Below, one piece after another: positions 34,745 to 47,497 of a stretch of DNA of 64,000 bases. Position numbers and translations under genes: made by a program. Within the stretch, counting starts at the first letter, position 1, and the number at the start of each line of letters is the position of its first letter. The stretch is from Spodoptera frugiperda (taxonomy: Eukaryota > Arthropoda > Insecta > Lepidoptera > Noctuidae). Location: assembly GCF_023101765.2 (NCBI RefSeq), contig NC_064224.1, positions 4,222,103-4,286,102 on the forward strand, in the 5' to 3' direction. The notes under the pieces were generated by a model, which made no database searches, had not been told where the DNA came from, and was given only the letters and a program-made list of their open reading frames with translations.

Positions 34745-35320
34745 GTATCTATAGATTTAAATGTAGGTAAATGTCAAGTTAAATGTGATGCGTATTAAAT
34801 AAATAAAAAAGGCCTCCATGCATATGTATGCAACACACAGTCATATTTTATAACTTTCATGTTTTTTTCATAAACACATTGGCTTGTTTGTTGGTTAGTA
34901 TGATTATTAAATGTTAAACAAAAACGGAATAAAAATTTATTTTAGAAAATCAAGTGTCCTCAAATAATATGTGTCAGGATGTGTGTTTGGATTATATTTT
35001 ATTATGGAACAAGCCCGGCACAATGTTCCGAAAACGCTATTGTACAGTTGATACAACCAAACACTGAAACACTGACACTGGCACAAACATTTCCCAGGAA
35101 AATGAATAACTGTCGTGGATCCCGCAACGAAATAAATCAGAAGATATTATTAGAGAAGAAGAAAAACAAAATATGTAGTTTCCACTTTCCCCGGTGAATA
35201 TAACGCAGGAGACAGAATGACTTAAGCCTTGAAGGCATAAATATAGAATTGTACATTTGTAAACAAATCCAGGACACAGGAGAAAATCCTAGTGTAGGAC
35301 AACGTATATAAAATAAAGAA
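34745..35320. other. Upstream region of P450-E
   Basis: No gene recognised. A short tSINE-1-like tail (GGACACAGGAGAAAATCCTA) is present at about 35272-35300, just before the TATA box. Confidence 0.45.
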
Positions 35321-35323
35321 AAT

Positions 35324-35355
35324 TATAAATACGAGCCTATTAGCACGGCTTCAGT
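35324..35355 (+). promoter_or_regulatory. Core promoter of P450-E
   Basis: TATAAATA at 35324 and TCAGTT with its A at 35353 are 29 bp apart, the same distance as in P450-B; the initiator is the arthropod consensus TCAGT. Confidence 0.65.
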
Positions 35356-35380
35356 TCATAATTTATTGTGGTGTTGCATA

Positions 35381-38300
35381 ATGTATGTGTTAGTGTTACT
35401 CGTACTACTTGGCGTAGTGTATGCATATTGCTGGTGGAAGCCGCGGTCACCGCCTACATACCCTGGCCAGCTACCGCTCATTGGACATGCCCACATATTA
35501 CTTAAGCACCGCAATGGTAACACGAAGTTTATAAATTATAATTATACTTAATTTAATTTTGAATTATTTTTGTTCGCTGATTCAAAAAAATCATTGATCG
35601 AGTTACTTGAAAACGGTTTTATTTTTATGATGCTTTATGTAGGTATCCGAAATGTAAATAGGCATAATGATTGCATTAATTAGTAAATCGGTAAAGAGTT
35701 TAAAATCGTGAACTACAATTTTTGACACATATAATATTTTTGACCTTAAAACAGTGTAGTACAATCTTTGTTAGCCAATGTATTTTATTCCGCCACGTTA
35801 AATAAATAAAAAAGTTAATCTTTTCACCCATGTTTCTATTACATATATTATTGGTAATTAAATTTCACCAATAAAAATAAATTACTCACTTATAAAAGTC
35901 AACTGAAAATCACGGTTTACAGTCACATAAACACTCCCCATGTGACTCAAAAGTAGCAGAGCTTGCCTCCATAAATATACGTAATTTAAGTGAATTTAAT
36001 ATACGTCTCACGATAGTTTTTACAAAAATATACTTATAACAGTGGTTTTATTTTCAGACATATGGAGTTATTTTCAAAGTATCGGTGACTACGTGTTGGA
36101 AAATGGGGGAATTATTCAATTTCGGGCGGGTCCTCATATAGTTTATGGTAAGTAATATAATCCCTGAGTGACGAAACTTTCCACGAAAGTGACGAAAGTG
36201 GAAATTCGCCAATGTACCACTCTGAATACAGAGTGGTACATGACACGTATCTATACATATAATAAATCTGTAGAAGGGTCAATTTTGTACATTGAAAATA
36301 TTGAAAGAATAAATAGCAGGGGGTGTTACTGGATCGATACGAAACCCAAATATGTGAAACATTTTTTTGTCTGTCTGTCTGTCTGTATGTTCAGTCATCA
36401 CGTGAAAACTAACGGTTCGATTTCGATGAAACTTGGTATAATTATAACTTATTATCCTGGGCATACAATAGCATACCTTTTATCATGGAAAAATACGTAG
36501 AAAAAAACCTTTATTTTTCAGTTTTATTCTACAGAACGCGAGCTCAACAGCTGTAGCTTAATAGAGGGATCTCCTTAATTATTATGGGCCTCGCCGTATT
36601 TGGGTCTAATCAATAGATATTTATAAGATGTCATTGTCAGTGTTACTCAAAATGGAGAAATAAATCTTCCACGCGAGACTGACATCCGCGCGGACGGAGT
36701 CGCGGGCGGAAGCTAGTTTAGCAATATAACCATAATTTTTCATTAGTTTTTTATCGGCCATTTTTTTGACCAATAAACAGTATCATTCATTTCTTTTAGG
36801 TCACATGTTTTTGTTTTTTAAAGACGTTGTCCCACACTTGGATTTCTTCCTATGACGTGGGTACATTTACAAACATACAAGTTCACATACACATGACACC
36901 CAGAACCGAAATAACAATTTGTAATTTACACAAAGAGTTGTTACGTGCGGGAATCGAACCCGCTACACGCTGTGCGGCAGCTAGTTGCCCAGCCGCCACG
37001 CCGTGCAGTTACTTTTAGACATCATTGAATTTTGACCATGTTTATAATTAATATAATCATAAATTAAAAAACATGATTATGCAAGAGATAATATAAGCAA
37101 AAATTAAAACGAAAAACAACCATTTGTACTGGGTTTGCATACCAAATATGAATAATGATTGAGCGTTGAGAAAAATACTTAAAATTGGTTTTAACTAGGT
37201 TTATTATAAAACTATAATTATATTCTTAATTACCTGGTATTTTCTAACTTGCAGTCTCATACAACAAACACGTTGCCAATTAATCACATTTTAATGTTTA
37301 ATTATAACCTTTTTTTACATCTAATATCATTGGACAGGGTTGCTTTTTTGTGTCACACACATAATCACACTATGGCATCTCCTCTTTGTAGTTGCTTCAT
37401 GATTACGAATGATCTGATTTGATACTGATTATTTCATTTCAGTTGTGAATGACCCAGAGGCTGTTGGCATCATAGCAAACACGTGTTTGGACAAACCGTA
37501 TTATTACAAGTTTCTGATCGATGGACTGGGAAATGGATTGATAACGTTAAATGGTAGATCCATACTGTTGTTATTTTAATTTAATTTATATTTTTTGTTT
37601 TGGAAGAAACATCAGCCTAAGGATGCTTATCTCACCTTATGGCGAGGCGATATGGAGTGTCAGACTCTTACTGACTAAAAACCACTCCGTTCCTACTCAA
37701 GCTTTACGAATCAGAGCCCCGATAAACACGCTAAGTAGTCCAAAGCACGCATCTTTTCATATAAAAACATAACTTAGCTGAGTCCGTTTCCACCTGTGTT
37801 GTTCCAACGAATATGATTGGTAGAAGCCAAACGCATCCACAGCAACGTAGCATAGCTCAATACTGGTGGAAAAGCCCTCATAAGCATTTGATTACAACTA
37901 TTATTACATAAAGCAAACATTGAACTCCTTAATGTGTTTAAAATAAAACTAGTTTATTAACATAACTTGTTTGTAGGGTTTAACAGCGTTCTGTTTACAT
38001 CATATATATAAATGTATTTGTATTCGTAAAACAATCGCTTAAATTGTATTATTTCAGGCGAAATGTGGAAGATACACCATAAGTTATTAAATCCAGCGTT
38101 CAGTCAGCATGTGCTGAATACGTACCTAAATGAAATGGACGCACAAGCTCAAAATCTTGTCTCACAATTGACAACAGTGGCGGAGAAGGGACCTGTTAAT
38201 ATCACAGAGTTTTTGATTCAATACGTTCTAAGAACAGTTTGTCGTAAGTTTATTAAACTGAAATAAATTAAAAAGACTTTGAAGAGCTCAAATAATATGT

Positions 38301-41300
38301 TAATCGACTTCAAAAGACTCCTCTTTTGGTGAAGTTGCTGTTTACATATAGGATTGACAAACATATTTAGCGAGCTTTACTTCTCAGTAAGCACATAGTA
38401 AAGCAAATTCTAATCTTTTTTAAAAATGTGAAAGTATGTGAGTTTTTGTGTTTGTGTGTGTTTGTTACTCAACCACGTCAAAACGGCTGAAGGGATCGGG
38501 ATAAAATTTGAAACAATGGTAGATTATGGTCTAGAAAAACTCATTGGTTTCTTTCTATTCCATGTGAACGCTGAAAGAAGCTAGTCAAATAACACCCGAT
38601 ACTAAATCATCCGAATTCTGTTCGTAGGTACGTCGTTGCGGCTGGAAGCAAAAGATCAAGATATGATTGATAATGAGTATGCGAAAGCTATTGAAGAAAT
38701 TGCAAATATTGTCGTTCGCCGTGCTTTAAATCCAGTCTTTCATTTCTCATTTTTATTTAACTGGACAGCAATGTATAAAAGACAAGTGAAACTAAGTCGA
38801 AATAACAAGAAACTATTGGATCCTGTAAGTTTTACCCCACACTAAGATGTTATCTTGTGTCTTGGGTGCGTTTACAAACATAGTACAAGTTCACATACCT
38901 ACTCATGACACCCAAACCCGAAATAAAAATGTGTGAAACACACAAAGTGTTGCTCCTTGTGGAATTCTAACCTGCTACCCGTTGTTGGGCAGTACCCAGT
39001 CACCACATGAACCGTACAGTCACTTGACTTGAATATTAATGATGTATGCATACCTACATAATATTTTATTTTGTGAGTAAAACTTATTGCCATTTAATGT
39101 ATGTGTATGACCCTATAGACCGCGTAATATGTTATAGTAATAATTTTACTTCATATTTTATATATCCTTTAATTTTAAACTATAAAACTATTTTATAGCC
39201 CGTATCAATTAAACCAAAATATAAAAAAATACAGTAACCAATAGACTAATAATAGTTAATACTTTGAAGCAAATACATAGAGGTGATGTTATCACTAAAT
39301 TTCGGGGAGAGCCAAAACATACATACCCTCTTTATTTTCCTTTTTACTTATAATATAACTGGGCAGGTTGTTTTGTATAACAATTTATTTTTATACATTT
39401 CAGATAATTCAAAAAAGAAAATCTGACTTAACAGCGACCAAACGCACAGTTAATAACAACGATGATTCGGTACCAGGTAAGACGATATTAAATTAGAATT
39501 ACCTACCAATATTTTGTAATACGAACCCAACAGTTTGAAATGTAAGATTTATACTTGTGATGTCACCAAATTATGTGAAGGATATAAGTATCCTTATCCT
39601 ATCTAGTGATAATGCCTATTTGGGTTGCGGTTCTTGAAGGTCCCAACGCTCTGAACAGGGTTTGTAGACCATACTGCCGATTGTGCTAGAAAAAAGTTTA
39701 TGAATTGTTCAAATTTTTACGTCATCTTTGGATTTAAAAACCTGCACAGTTTTTTATATCTCAGCCGATAAACGAGCAGAGGGATCACTTGATGGTAAAC
39801 TATTGTCGCCACCCATAGACACCCGAAACACCAGAGACGTTAGATGTGCGTTACAGGTCTTTTCAGGGTTTGAAGAGGGGGGTAATTGTGCCTCCAGTAA
39901 CCTCACTCAACGAAATAAAACTCAAGTGTAGTTTCACGTCGGTTTTCTGAGAGGCCGTGGTATCACTCCAGTCGAGCCGGCCCATTCGTGCCGATGCATG
40001 GCTCTCCTACACTGAGTTGGTAGCAACTAGCAACACCTACAAAATAATTTTAAGTTACGTATATCTGTTTTTAAGAAAAATAAATGTAAATTAAATGTAA
40101 TGGTTTGGTTTTAGGTAAATTCAAACCTGCACTGGATCTATTGCTGCATTTATCTGATGAACAATACGTCCTCTCCGACGATGAAATCAGGGCGCATCTG
40201 AATACTTTCGTGGCAGCTTCTTACGACACAACTTCGTCAGTACTACAAATTGTTTTGTTAGTGCTTGGATCATATCCTGAGATACAGGAACGAGTTTATA
40301 ATGAGTAAGTATTGCTGTTGCTGATCTCCTTTGAGAAAATCCAAAATTCAAACTTTATTTTTTAGCTACTTCACGTTATTTTAACTTATATGATAATTAA
40401 TTCATAGTTGTTTAACAAAAACAACTAAAATTCGACGGTTTTCATAATTATAAATCATCTTCTTTCAAATGTATATATTAAGCGACATACAGGATCTAAC
40501 TTTAGCTTTAAAATTTTACAGGATTAAAGATGTTTTCGGAAACAGACAAGAGTTGACTAAACACGACATCACGAAACTAATATACTTGGATGCAGTAATT
40601 AAAGAAGTATTGAGAATGTATAATACAATTCCTCTTATCGCGCGAAAACTTGACACTGATATTGTACTCCGTAAGTATTCTCTCCTATTTTTCTTGTTTT
40701 GCAAATAAATCAGCCGGATCGGTTTTTAGATGTTTTTGTCATGTTTACGGGAGAATTGCACTACTTGATTCCACCGAGTCGTTGCTATCATCGCACTACC
40801 AGACAATTGGTAAGGCGTAGTGCCAAATTTAAGTTAGATATCCCACCTACACGCACGAAGCTTTTTGCCTCTAGAATTTTTATTGATCAATGGAGTGGTA
40901 CACTTTGCCAGAGTTTGTTTTTTTTCATTTTAAGACTTTATCCACTATTTTTTCTTACTATTTAACACAAATTTTAACATTAGCAACTTTAGTGGATACA
41001 TTTTTTTTGTGTCTGGGCTGTAGATTTATCGGGCTCTTTTGTTTTTCTTGATGAATAACTGAATGGTTTACACCATCTATTCGGTTGTCAGCATGCTCGT
41101 GTTGAGATGGTCTGCTTGGTTCTTGGCCTGAGTGAGTATACATGGTCATCGAATGCCGCATCGCAGCTTACCACCAGGCAAGATGGTGACCAAACATTGA
41201 CCCATTTGCTATAATGAAGAGCGTGTGGTCTGGTGAAATGTTCAATGTCAGCTGGTCTCCCCCCTCTTCTTACTCTTCATTAATTGTGACCGTATGGAAG

Positions 41301-42234
41301 CACGCTATGTTTCTTCCACGTTTTGTAGTCTACTTCGGGCGTTGCGGACTACCTAGTGGGTTGACACTACTTCTCACCGAATTTCGTCCTCAAAAAAAAG
41401 AAGACCGTATCGAAGCACGCTATGTTTCTTCCACTTTGTAGTCTATTGAAGTCCCATTATCAAAATAAATAACATTATAAGTACTTAATTATGTAGTGAT
41501 TGTTATTGTGTAATTTCAGCTAAATATACTTTACGAGCTGGAAGTTCGTGTATCATGTCGATATATGGCCTTCACCGCCACTCCTCGTGGGGACCGGACG
41601 CGAAGCAGTTCAAACCGGAGCGATGGCTGAATCCCGCTACTTTACCTACTAACCTCAACGTTTACGCCCCTTTTGGTATTGGCAAGCGAATTTGCATTGG
41701 TATGTCCAATTGTCCATTTTACTCGCTTTTTCGTTTCAAATTCGAATTCAATTAAAGAAACGTACTCGTCCTCGTATCTTCACGACTTTAATCCCTGAAG
41801 GAGTAAGGAGAGGTGCACATTATGACACGTAATGCTACTGTACTGTACAATGTATTCCCACTTTTCACTGTTTGTGTTATAAGTCCTATGTAATAGGGAG
41901 TAAGCCTATTGCCATATATTGGGCACAATTCCAAACTCCGTGCTACTATTGAGAAATTCTCCAAAAACCGTAAAAGCCCAGTTATTCTTTGCCCAACCCG
42001 GGTTAGGGCCACTTGCGACCATTTGGCCAACGGGGCAGTCCAATTGGCGTGTTGTAACCTTATATTTATAACTTCACAGGCAAACAGTACGCCATGATGT
42101 CCATGAAGACATCGCTTGTGCATATCGTACGAAAGTTCCACATTACTGGTGATGATATCAGCACGCTGAAATGGAATTTTGAAGTCGTATTGAAAGCAAA
42201 AACTCCTCTTATTAACTTGACGTTAAGGTCTTAA
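35381..42234 (+). CDS. Cytochrome P450-E, CYP4 clan, CYP340-like
   Basis: Ten exons: 35381-35516, 36058-36147, 37443-37553, 38058-38243, 38628-38824, 39404-39476, 40115-40304, 40522-40670, 41520-41699, 42080-42234, for 488 residues. It belongs with A and B, sharing the anchor, the hinge PRSPPTYPG, and core promoter spacing. The C-helix reads WKIHH, again with histidine replacing the conserved arginine (codon 38078-38080). The I-helix is AASYDTT, the K-helix EVLRMYNTIP, and the haem loop FGIGKRICIG (Cys436). The exon 3 donor is GTAGAT, weaker than the GTAACG of A and B but still usable. Exon 10 has one extra Asp codon (GDDIST) relative to B. Introns carry its own elements (Helitron in intron 2, tRNA-like SINEs in introns 2, 5 and 9, LINE in intron 8). 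It lacks the intron-1 LINE of A and B. Confidence 0.92.
36250..36716 (+). mobile_element. Non-autonomous Helitron in P450-E intron 2
   Basis: TCTATACATATAATAAATCT after an A, a TCTG array, and GACGGAGTCGCGGGCGGAAGCTAG before a T. The best preserved copy of the family also seen at 9218-9666 and within 5779-6841. Confidence 0.82.
36818..37010 (-). repeat. tSINE-1 copy in P450-E intron 2
   Basis: Minus-strand copy with B box GGGTTCGATTCCCGC and A-box half GGCGGCTGGGCAAC. Confidence 0.78.
37600..37735 (-). repeat. Rep-2 copy in P450-E intron 3
   Basis: Complement of Rep-2: GTCAGACTCTTACTGACTAA then CCACTCCGTTCCTACT. Begins about 45 bp after the exon 3 donor. Confidence 0.6.
38834..39025 (-). 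repeat. tSINE-1 copy in P450-E intron 5
   Basis: Degraded minus-strand copy beginning just after the exon 5 donor (GTTTACCCCACACTAAGAT). Confidence 0.7.
39760..40015 (-). repeat. Rep-1 copy in P450-E intron 6
   Basis: Shortened copy; CCGGCCCATTCGTGCC end is clear. Confidence 0.68.
40712..41212 (+). mobile_element. LINE 3' fragment in P450-E intron 8
   Basis: 40738-40930 encodes a frame-damaged piece of the same reverse-transcriptase C-terminus as 10871-11505 (ELHYLIPPSRCYHRTTRQ). 41150-41212 matches its 3' UTR. The stretch between is unrelated or badly decayed. Absent from A and B. Confidence 0.7.
41760..42043 (-). repeat. tSINE-2 copy in P450-E intron 9
   Basis: Minus-strand copy of a second tRNA-like SINE, ending in GGCCAACGGGGCAGTC. 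It ends 36 bp before exon 10. Confidence 0.7.
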
Positions 42235-42535
42235 ATTGATAAATTAAAGGCTATTCTTACTGCGTATGTGTTTGTTTATTTCTATATCGAACCCCTTTCT
42301 TACAACTTCCCTGAAACTTTTCATCAGTTTTTACAGTGTAGTCAATGTAACCTACATAATTGTGTTTATTATAGTCTACTACATACTAGCTTCTGTCAGC
42401 AGTTTTGTCCACGTTCCTGTGTCCTATATATTATTCCAGACCATAAACTACCCCTATTCCAAATTTCATCTCGATCCAAACTTTGGCATGTAATGATCTA
42501 TTGATGATAATTATAGAATCAAGTGGGTTAGGGAA

Positions 42536-42743
<208 letters not shown>

Positions 42744-43010
42744 AATTAATGCATAAGATATTTTAATGAATATATTTATAAAACGTGAGTAACTGGACAT
42801 ACAACTTGTGTATTTAACTAGTCATTATTTTATCTTATTTATCAAAAATTAAACCTGCATTGAAGGATTGTTTATATATTTTAAAATTATATTAATTAGT
42901 ATGTATCCAAACTGTTTTGTCATATCCATTAAATTTTAACATCATGGACTGCCCACAAAGTAATGTTTATCTCTTCTGACGGTTATTTTTAATTTTCATA
43001 CCCCGTCATC

Positions 43011-43735
43011 GGTGTAGGCTCAGCTCGCCCCTTGGATCTCGCCCCTGATTGCCTAAGTGCATCAACTCGCCCCTTAAATTATTAGATACTCCAACTCGCC
43101 CCCGATTGTTGGTTAGTTAAAAGTACTGTCAGCACTCTAAGTTTATAAAATATTTAAATGAATATTTTTTCTTAAAACTTCAATAATGCTTCTTATAAAA
43201 CTCTCTCTTCTTCAATAAAACTTCAAAAATTTCAAAGGGTTTTTTTATTGTATGAAACAAGCCGGTAACCGAGCAGACGTATTACCCTGATAGCAAGCAA
43301 TCGCCGCCGCCCATGGACACTTGAAACACCAGAGGCGTTACAAGTGCGTTGCCGGCTTTTTGGGAGTTAGGAATTTAAGGTTGTTGTTCGGGAATCGGGG
43401 ATGGGGAAGATTGGGAAGGGGGGAATTGGGCCTCCAGTAACCTCACTCACACAACGAAACACAACGCACGCGTTGTTTCACGTCGGTTTTCTGTGAGGCC
43501 GTGATATCACTCCCGGTCGAGCCGGCCCATTCGTGCTGAAGCATGGCTCTCCCACACTTAAATGCCGCAAGGGGCGAGTCGATGCATCAAAATAATTATT
43601 TAATTGTTAAATTTTTCACTCGCCCCGTAAGGGTTTTCGTAAGGGGCGAACCACAACTCCAAATTAATAAAAACGGGGCGAGTGGAACATTTTAATCGGA
43701 AGGGGCAAGATCCAGGGGGCGAGCTGATACTACAC
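43011..43735. mobile_element. TIR element with 9-bp target duplication, E-F intergenic
   Basis: Left end GGTGTAGGCTCAGCTCGCCC and right end GGGGGCGAGCTGATACTACAC are imperfect inverted repeats. Exact 9-bp duplication CCCGTCATC at 43002-43010 and 43736-43744. Inside, CTCGCCCC/GGGGCGAG motifs recur in both orientations. A Rep-1 copy is nested at about 43232-43560. No transposase frame; the 9-bp duplication would fit a Mutator-like group. Confidence 0.78.
43232..43560 (-). repeat. Rep-1 copy nested in the TIR element
   Basis: Full-length copy with T-run on the left (minus strand) and CTCTCCCACACTTA at the right. Confidence 0.75.
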
Positions 43736-43744
43736 CCCGTCATC

Positions 43745-44381
43745 ATCCCTATTGATTACACAGATACAATATAGGCCTACATTTATGATATTTTTGATGG
43801 AACATTAATTAGTATTAAGTTAAAGCCTAGTACAACAATCACTTAGGTAAGTACAACATGCATTATGTACTAAGTGGGTTACAAATTAAAGTTACAGGAG
43901 ACAGGCGAATCCAACCATTTATATAGTAGTAGTAATCGGAGACAAATATTAAAAACTTAAAAGCGACGATACGAACAAAAAAACATCAAAAAAACAAAAT
44001 TAACATAATAAAATAGAGTAGTATTAAAATAGAATAGTAAAACAATGATCGACAACTAAAGACAAAAAAGTTGCAAAGCGAGATAGATGACATTCACGTG
44101 CGAACTTCGTCGCAAAAATTAATATCTATAAAAAGTCACCGCTACTACAATTATTATTTTATTTTCTTGTAGCCATTTACGAGTGAATTTAATCATTTAA
44201 GTCTTTGACTGCTAATACAAAACTGTTGAATGCAAATCCTCCGCTAACGTCGGTCACCGGTGACCAACACGGCGTTCAATCTGTTAAAGGCCCGTATGAA
44301 TAGATTGCCAACCATTTAAACAAGCATGGTGATTAATACTCATGAGAAGCATCTCCGAGTGAGAATAGGCTTTTGCTTAGC
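43745..44381. other. E-F intergenic sequence
   Basis: AT-rich, no gene or clear repeat seen. Confidence 0.45.
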
Positions 44382-44550
44382 AGGCTCCGGAGCTGCGGAC
44401 TACCTAGCGGGTTTACCGGGGCTCCGGCTCGAAAAGCAGGAGAAGGAACGGGGTGGTTTTTAGTCAGTAAGAGTCTGACACTCCCTCTCGCCTCGCCCAA
44501 GGCGGGAGAAGACATTGGATGATTTTCCCACTCAAAAAAAAAAGGCACAC
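44382..44550 (+). repeat. Rep-2 copy, E-F intergenic
   Basis: The most complete Rep-2 copy, ending in a 10-base A tail. Its minus-strand ORF is a repeat artefact. Confidence 0.7.
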
Positions 44551-44859
44551 ATATAGGTCACATATAGGTCATTGATACAATATAATCACAACAATATAAC
44601 TTTTATATTATGTCATCTACTTGCTGCTACGGATCCTTTATGTGCGAGTTCGACTCGCACTTAGCCCGTTTTTTTTTATTATTTGGGAAAAAAATAACGT
44701 GAGATAAAAATAAATTAAAAATACAAAACACCATTTGCACAATTTTACTTAATTTATTTTGATCCCTGAATATTTTGGCACTTTTTAAACAGGCTGTTTA
44801 TAATAAGTGTAACAGAAGCAAGCTCTAAGGGTCTTAAGCAATAAATTGCAGGTTACCAA

Positions 44860-45114
44860 GGAATTTTCAAGATGAAAGTGTTAAACTATCCTTTAGAATT
44901 TAAGTATAGATTGCACAGGGCTCAAAGTGATGCGAAAGAAAATTTAATAGCAAGTAAATTAGCGAGGAAGCATTGTTACGACAAAAATCTTAATTGTATA
45001 ACTTATACCGAAGGTAACTTGATATTAATAAAAAGACAAACAGGAACTACATTGCAATGCATTTATAATGGACCGTTTCAAATTATAAAAAACAAGTCAC
45101 CAAATGTCATCTAG
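44860..45114 (+). mobile_element. Ty3/Gypsy integrase C-terminal fragment
   Basis: An 80-codon open frame with the order YRLHRAQSDAKENL ... KHCYDKN ... GNLILIKRQTG ... YNGPFQII, which matches the region after the catalytic core of Gypsy-type integrases (GPY/F-like module). No LTR, core domain or other pol part is nearby, so this is a dead fragment. Confidence 0.7.
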
Positions 45115-45204
45115 TTAAGTATAAAAATAAGATATATTTAGAAAAAAGTTAGAGGCATTATAAGATGTAGAATATTCATTTAAAATATTTTTTTTGTTTT
45201 TTTT

Positions 45205-45507
45205 TATAACGTCACGCCTTTTATCCCCGAAGGGGTAGGCAGAGGTGCACATTATGGCACATAATGCCACTGTACACCCACTTTTCACAATTTGTGAAAA
45301 GTGGGTGTACAGTGGCATTATGTCATGTAATAGGGGGTTAGCCTATTGCCATATAGATACCGGGCACATTTCCAGACTCCGTGCTACAACTGAGAAATTT
45401 TCGAAAAACCGAAAAAATCCCAGTAATACTTTGCCCGACCCGGGAATCGAACCCAAGATCCCTTGCCCGGCAGTCTCACTTGTAACAACTCGGCCAACGA
45501 GGCAGTC
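45205..45507 (-). repeat. tSINE-2 copy, E-F intergenic
   Basis: Minus strand carries GACTGCCTCGTTGGCCGAG (A-box region) and TTGGGTTCGATTCCCGGGTC (B box). A perfect 29-bp inverted repeat (45260-45288 / 45294-45322) has formed inside it. Confidence 0.75.
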
Positions 45508-45639
45508 GTTAAAAATAAATGAAAAAAAAAGTGTAATTTAGTTTTTTTTTTACTTAATGCGGTGTGATGTGGTCACGTAGCATAGTTAAGTAAGATAGAT
45601 AAGATTTGTTCCTAGTTCATAAGCATATCGACACATACC

Positions 45640-46005
45640 AACTCCATATACAGTATGGAGATCACTCATATGATTTAAATGAAACTACACTAAGTAGTAC
45701 TCTTTCCAAAATAAATAATGAAATTAATCAAGTATTCAATTCTGTGTGAACAGTTCCATATTCCTTGATCGAGAGCTGTAATGTTGTAGGTTATCTAGAA
45801 ATTCCGGAGCTGCGAGCTGGAAAAAAAAGACAACCGTCTAGCAATATGACGGGCATGCGGTGCGGCTGTTATAATGTCGTATTTGTAAATAGTGATCAAA
45901 TTAGCTCAAAGAGAATAATGCAGTTATTGGCTTAACTGCTGCGCCTATTTCGCTCATTTTTCGTATATCGTTAGCCAAGATCATACGGTATAAATAAGCC
46001 ACTAA
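45640..46005 (+). other. P450 intron-9-like block without exons, upstream of P450-F
   Basis: Follows the same order as P450-D intron 9: GATCACTCATATGATTTAAA, then TCAAGTATTCAATTCTGTGT, then AATGTTGTAGGTT, then AATTAGCTCAAAGAG. There is no P450 exon beside it. Best read as the ghost of a lost C/D-type gene, though an old interspersed repeat is possible. Confidence 0.6.
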
Positions 46006-46499
46006 ATAAAGAAGGATCATCAATTTGATTCGTAGAGTAAGTACGTACTATGTCGTTTCTGAGATCATTCACCCTCACACATCACATGTAGAATAGACCA
46101 CGACTATAGAGTGATCGCTGCGATCCAATACAAATTGTAGTTTGGAATCGATAATAGTAATGACAGGAATGACACAAGTTTTTATAACTACAACCGAAAA
46201 TAAATGTTTTGCATATCATTAAGATATGCGAAATGTGTGATTATCATATATGTATAACTGCTGACGTACTAGTAGGGGATACGATTAAAAGTTGTAAACA
46301 TACGGGTTTCCTAAAAAATCTTTTCGAAGCTATATTTTTTTTTTTATTTTCCAAAAAGAGATTAAGTATTTTTATCCATTACACAGAACGATAAAGGTGG
46401 AAGTTATATCGGAACTTTAGATCATACGAATCGAGCTTGCTCACCTCGGGTTCATATATATTTATTTGCAATAAAATAACTATTTTTAAGTTAGAAGTC

Positions 46500-46850
46500 A
46501 TTATTCCCTTGGAAGATGGGTTTAGTATCGGAGGATACGATGGAGCATATGGTGGTGGTGGGCCCTGCATGGGCTGAGCACCACCATGTCCTCAGGAATG
46601 TGCGGGCTGCGATGGTATGGAGCGAGGGCGACTGGGATGCCGTCTCCTCCTTCTGCGAAGTAGTCATGCTAGATAAGGAAGACATGGGGCGCGTGAGGGA
46701 ACAAACCTCTTCACGCCCTGTTAGACACGAGAGGCTCCGGACGTCGGGTATCAAGTGACAATCTCCGGCACTGTAAGCGCGGGTCTGCGGGCGGTGAGCA
46801 AGGGTAGCTTGCCACCACAGATGTGGCCCAGTGTGGCTGTTGCTGACTCG
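46500..46850 (+). mobile_element. R1-clade-like LINE 3' fragment, E-F intergenic
   Basis: Plus-strand 80-codon frame with SEDTMEHM...GPAWAEHHHVL and SFCEVVML motifs, matching the C-terminus also found at 19689-20276, then a GC-rich 3' UTR. Confidence 0.75.
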
Positions 46851-46985
46851 GAGCTGAGGGCTCTGGCTCGAAAAGCAAGAGTAAGAACTGAATAGTTTTC
46901 AGTCAGTAAGTAATCTTCGGACAGTCCCTCTCACCTCGCCCAAGGCGAGAGAAGTCATTGGATGATTTTCTCCCCTAAAAAAGTC
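46845..46985 (+). repeat. Rep-2 copy upstream of P450-F
   Basis: Diverged copy ending GATGATTTTCTCCCCTAAAAAA. Confidence 0.62.
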
Positions 46986-47441
46986 CCTTAGTATGGATCG
47001 CCAATTGCGTTAATACTCTTGCGTCTTCCCATCTTTCAAGCTAAGTACCTATGTTGCTATTGTCTAACAGGATCGTGTATCAACTGTCCACATTGGCTTA
47101 TCGATAAGACCATGGAATACTGAAACATTTTTTATGGATAAGATCACAAAATTGTCGTGTTGAGGTGCGTTGCTTGAGACTAAAACAGATAATTTCTATT
47201 TGTTATGCAGTCGCAAAATTTTTGTGTTCTATAAAAAGGAGACGTAGTAAGTAGCAGGTGGTATATTGTGTATGTCTCCATAAACATTTTCGTTTGCCAA
47301 GACGAGGCTAAATCACGTTCTTACAGCGGCGGACATCTAAATATACAAGCATTTCATTTCTCATTTAGTTGCAGAACCCTAAAAACACTAGTGTTTTTTA
47401 TCTAATAAAAGAACTAGAGAAAACTAGTCATTCAGCTTACA
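46986..47441. other. Upstream region of P450-F
   Basis: Contains a stretch (GTATGTCTCCATAAACATTTTC) shared with the G-H spacer at about 57865-57890, evidence that F and the G/H unit derive from one upstream region. No gene seen. Confidence 0.5.
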
Positions 47442-47477
47442 TATAAATATAAAATGTCGATCAGTTTAAGCGCAGTT
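47442..47477 (+). promoter_or_regulatory. Core promoter of P450-F
   Basis: TATAAATA at 47442; GCAGTT with its A at 47474 lies 32 bp downstream, as in G and H. A TCAGTT at 47461 is only 21 bp away and less likely. A block AACTAGTCATTCAGCTTA just upstream is shared with G and H. Confidence 0.5.
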
Positions 47478-47497
47478 TGTAACTGGAGTGTTGCACA

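Noticed and set aside
44872..45114. Intact retroviral or Gypsy element
   Set aside because: Only the integrase C-terminal module is present; no LTR, protease, reverse transcriptase or envelope region nearby.
45420..45507. Possible tRNA gene on the minus strand
   Set aside because: B box is good but the sequence continues into a SINE body shared with 41760-42043 and 21384-21452.
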